A stretch of 64,000 bases of DNA, from positions 124,001-188,000 of the forward strand of contig CAKJVC010000182.1 in assembly GCA_918026815.1 (NCBI GenBank), read 5' to 3'. A model generated the notes under the pieces. It ran no database searches and was not told the DNA's origin. It worked only from the letters and a program-made list of their open reading frames with translations. The translations under genes and the position numbers were made by a program. This document shows positions 63,374 through 64,000 of this stretch, in pieces. The DNA comes from Chalara sp. BL73 (Eukaryota; Ascomycota; Leotiomycetes; Helotiales). How positions within the stretch are numbered: the first letter of the stretch is position 1; every line of letters starts with the position of its first letter.

Positions 63374-64000
63374 CGTGACGGTGGCATCTTACCGTTGGCG
63401 CTTCTATCCAGGGGGGGGGGGGGGGGGAGATGGGAATGCCGAGAGTATTCTGGGCTGTGGTGCTGGTCTCGTTCAGCCTTGTGAGGCTGAAGAGAGGCTT
63501 CGGCATAGATGTACGAGCGGCAAGGGCCTACAACACTCAGAATCGATTCGTGCATCTAGGCTGAGATGTGAACTACTTGAGCGTAAATCATGTATCGGGG
63601 CCTTGAACCAATCGAACCTGAATCTATCCAGGGTTCAATCCAACCGCATCAAAAGCGAGAAATCAAATCACGTGATGATATGGTAAATCTTGCTCGGCAA
63701 GCTGATTAAAAGCTGAGAACGATTAGCGCCTGAACAAAAGTGCAAACTTACTAAACCTATACAACGCACAAGAAAGAGAAAATTGATTCGTGATGCTGAA
63801 ATATCCAGGTTTACCTGTATTGTCTGTAATGCACGAGTTCAAATGCTTTCGGTTGTAAAAAGAGGCGAATAAGATGGACCGCCCTGGTGACACAAGCTTG
63901 TAGTCTTTGAGCCAGTACTGTAAGTAATAAACTTCATACTTGCATCTCACTGGTCTTACTAAAATGATTACGCTCTACCTGCTGCTCACATGATCATCCG
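63374..64000. other. Right-edge flank, no gene seen
   Basis: Upstream region of the STAND gene. Only short shadow frames were seen besides the G17 run. Confidence 0.5.
63411..63427. repeat. G17 homopolymer upstream of the STAND gene start
   Basis: Seventeen consecutive G on the plus strand are C17 in the transcript sense, 37 nt before the ATG at 63373. The run is therefore in the promoter or 5' leader. Confidence 0.95.

Noticed and set aside
1..64000. CRISPR arrays, riboswitches, operons and rRNA genes
   Set aside because: The sequence is eukaryotic in gene structure; no direct-repeat arrays with spacers or rRNA-like stretches were seen.

Overview
The window looks like nuclear DNA of a filamentous ascomycete (Pezizomycotina). 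The genes have short GT-AG introns, usually starting GTAAGT. The proteins are typical of such fungi: a GPI-type fasciclin protein, a membrane glycosyltransferase 2, a type II membrane beta-glucosidase, a Rds1-like ferritin-fold protein, a Zn2Cys6-type regulator relic and a NACHT-ankyrin STAND protein. A leotiomycete is my guess only; no marker gene settles it.

Left part (1-26.9 kb): four apparently intact surface or cell-wall genes sit far apart. They are a two-domain fasciclin protein (653-2272, minus), a family 2 glycosyltransferase with an 8-nt microexon (5156-8087, minus), a membrane-anchored GH16 glucanase-like protein (14074-15532, minus) and a membrane-anchored GH3 beta-glucosidase (19329-22311, plus). 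A small unrecognised gene lies at 23859-24597. The spaces between them are long (up to 6 kb) and hold only short shadow ORFs and simple repeats.

Middle (26.95-44.05 kb): a direct tandem duplication of about 8.55 kb. Each unit carries a Rds1-like pseudogene, an MFS transporter, an alanine aminotransferase and the 3' end of a kinesin gene. Comparing the two units line by line I saw no base substitutions, only about 18 length differences, nearly all in homopolymers. Those indels break the aminotransferase in the first unit and the transporter in the second. The kinesin gene (43841-49204) is whole after the second unit, and the first unit ends in its truncated tail.

Right part (52-64 kb): a decayed zone. 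It holds relics of a TRI3/condensation-like acyltransferase, a fungal-specific transcription factor and a cytochrome P450, which together look like a dead secondary-metabolism cluster. It also holds a MITE-like element and a larger AT-rich element with terminal inverted repeats. It is followed by an intact 1057-aa NACHT-ankyrin protein (60041-63373, minus), a candidate fungal NLR-type self/non-self or immunity receptor, with a 17-base G run just upstream of its start codon.

Gene models come from reading splice sites and frame continuity by eye, so exon ends are predictions. Nothing was checked against a database.
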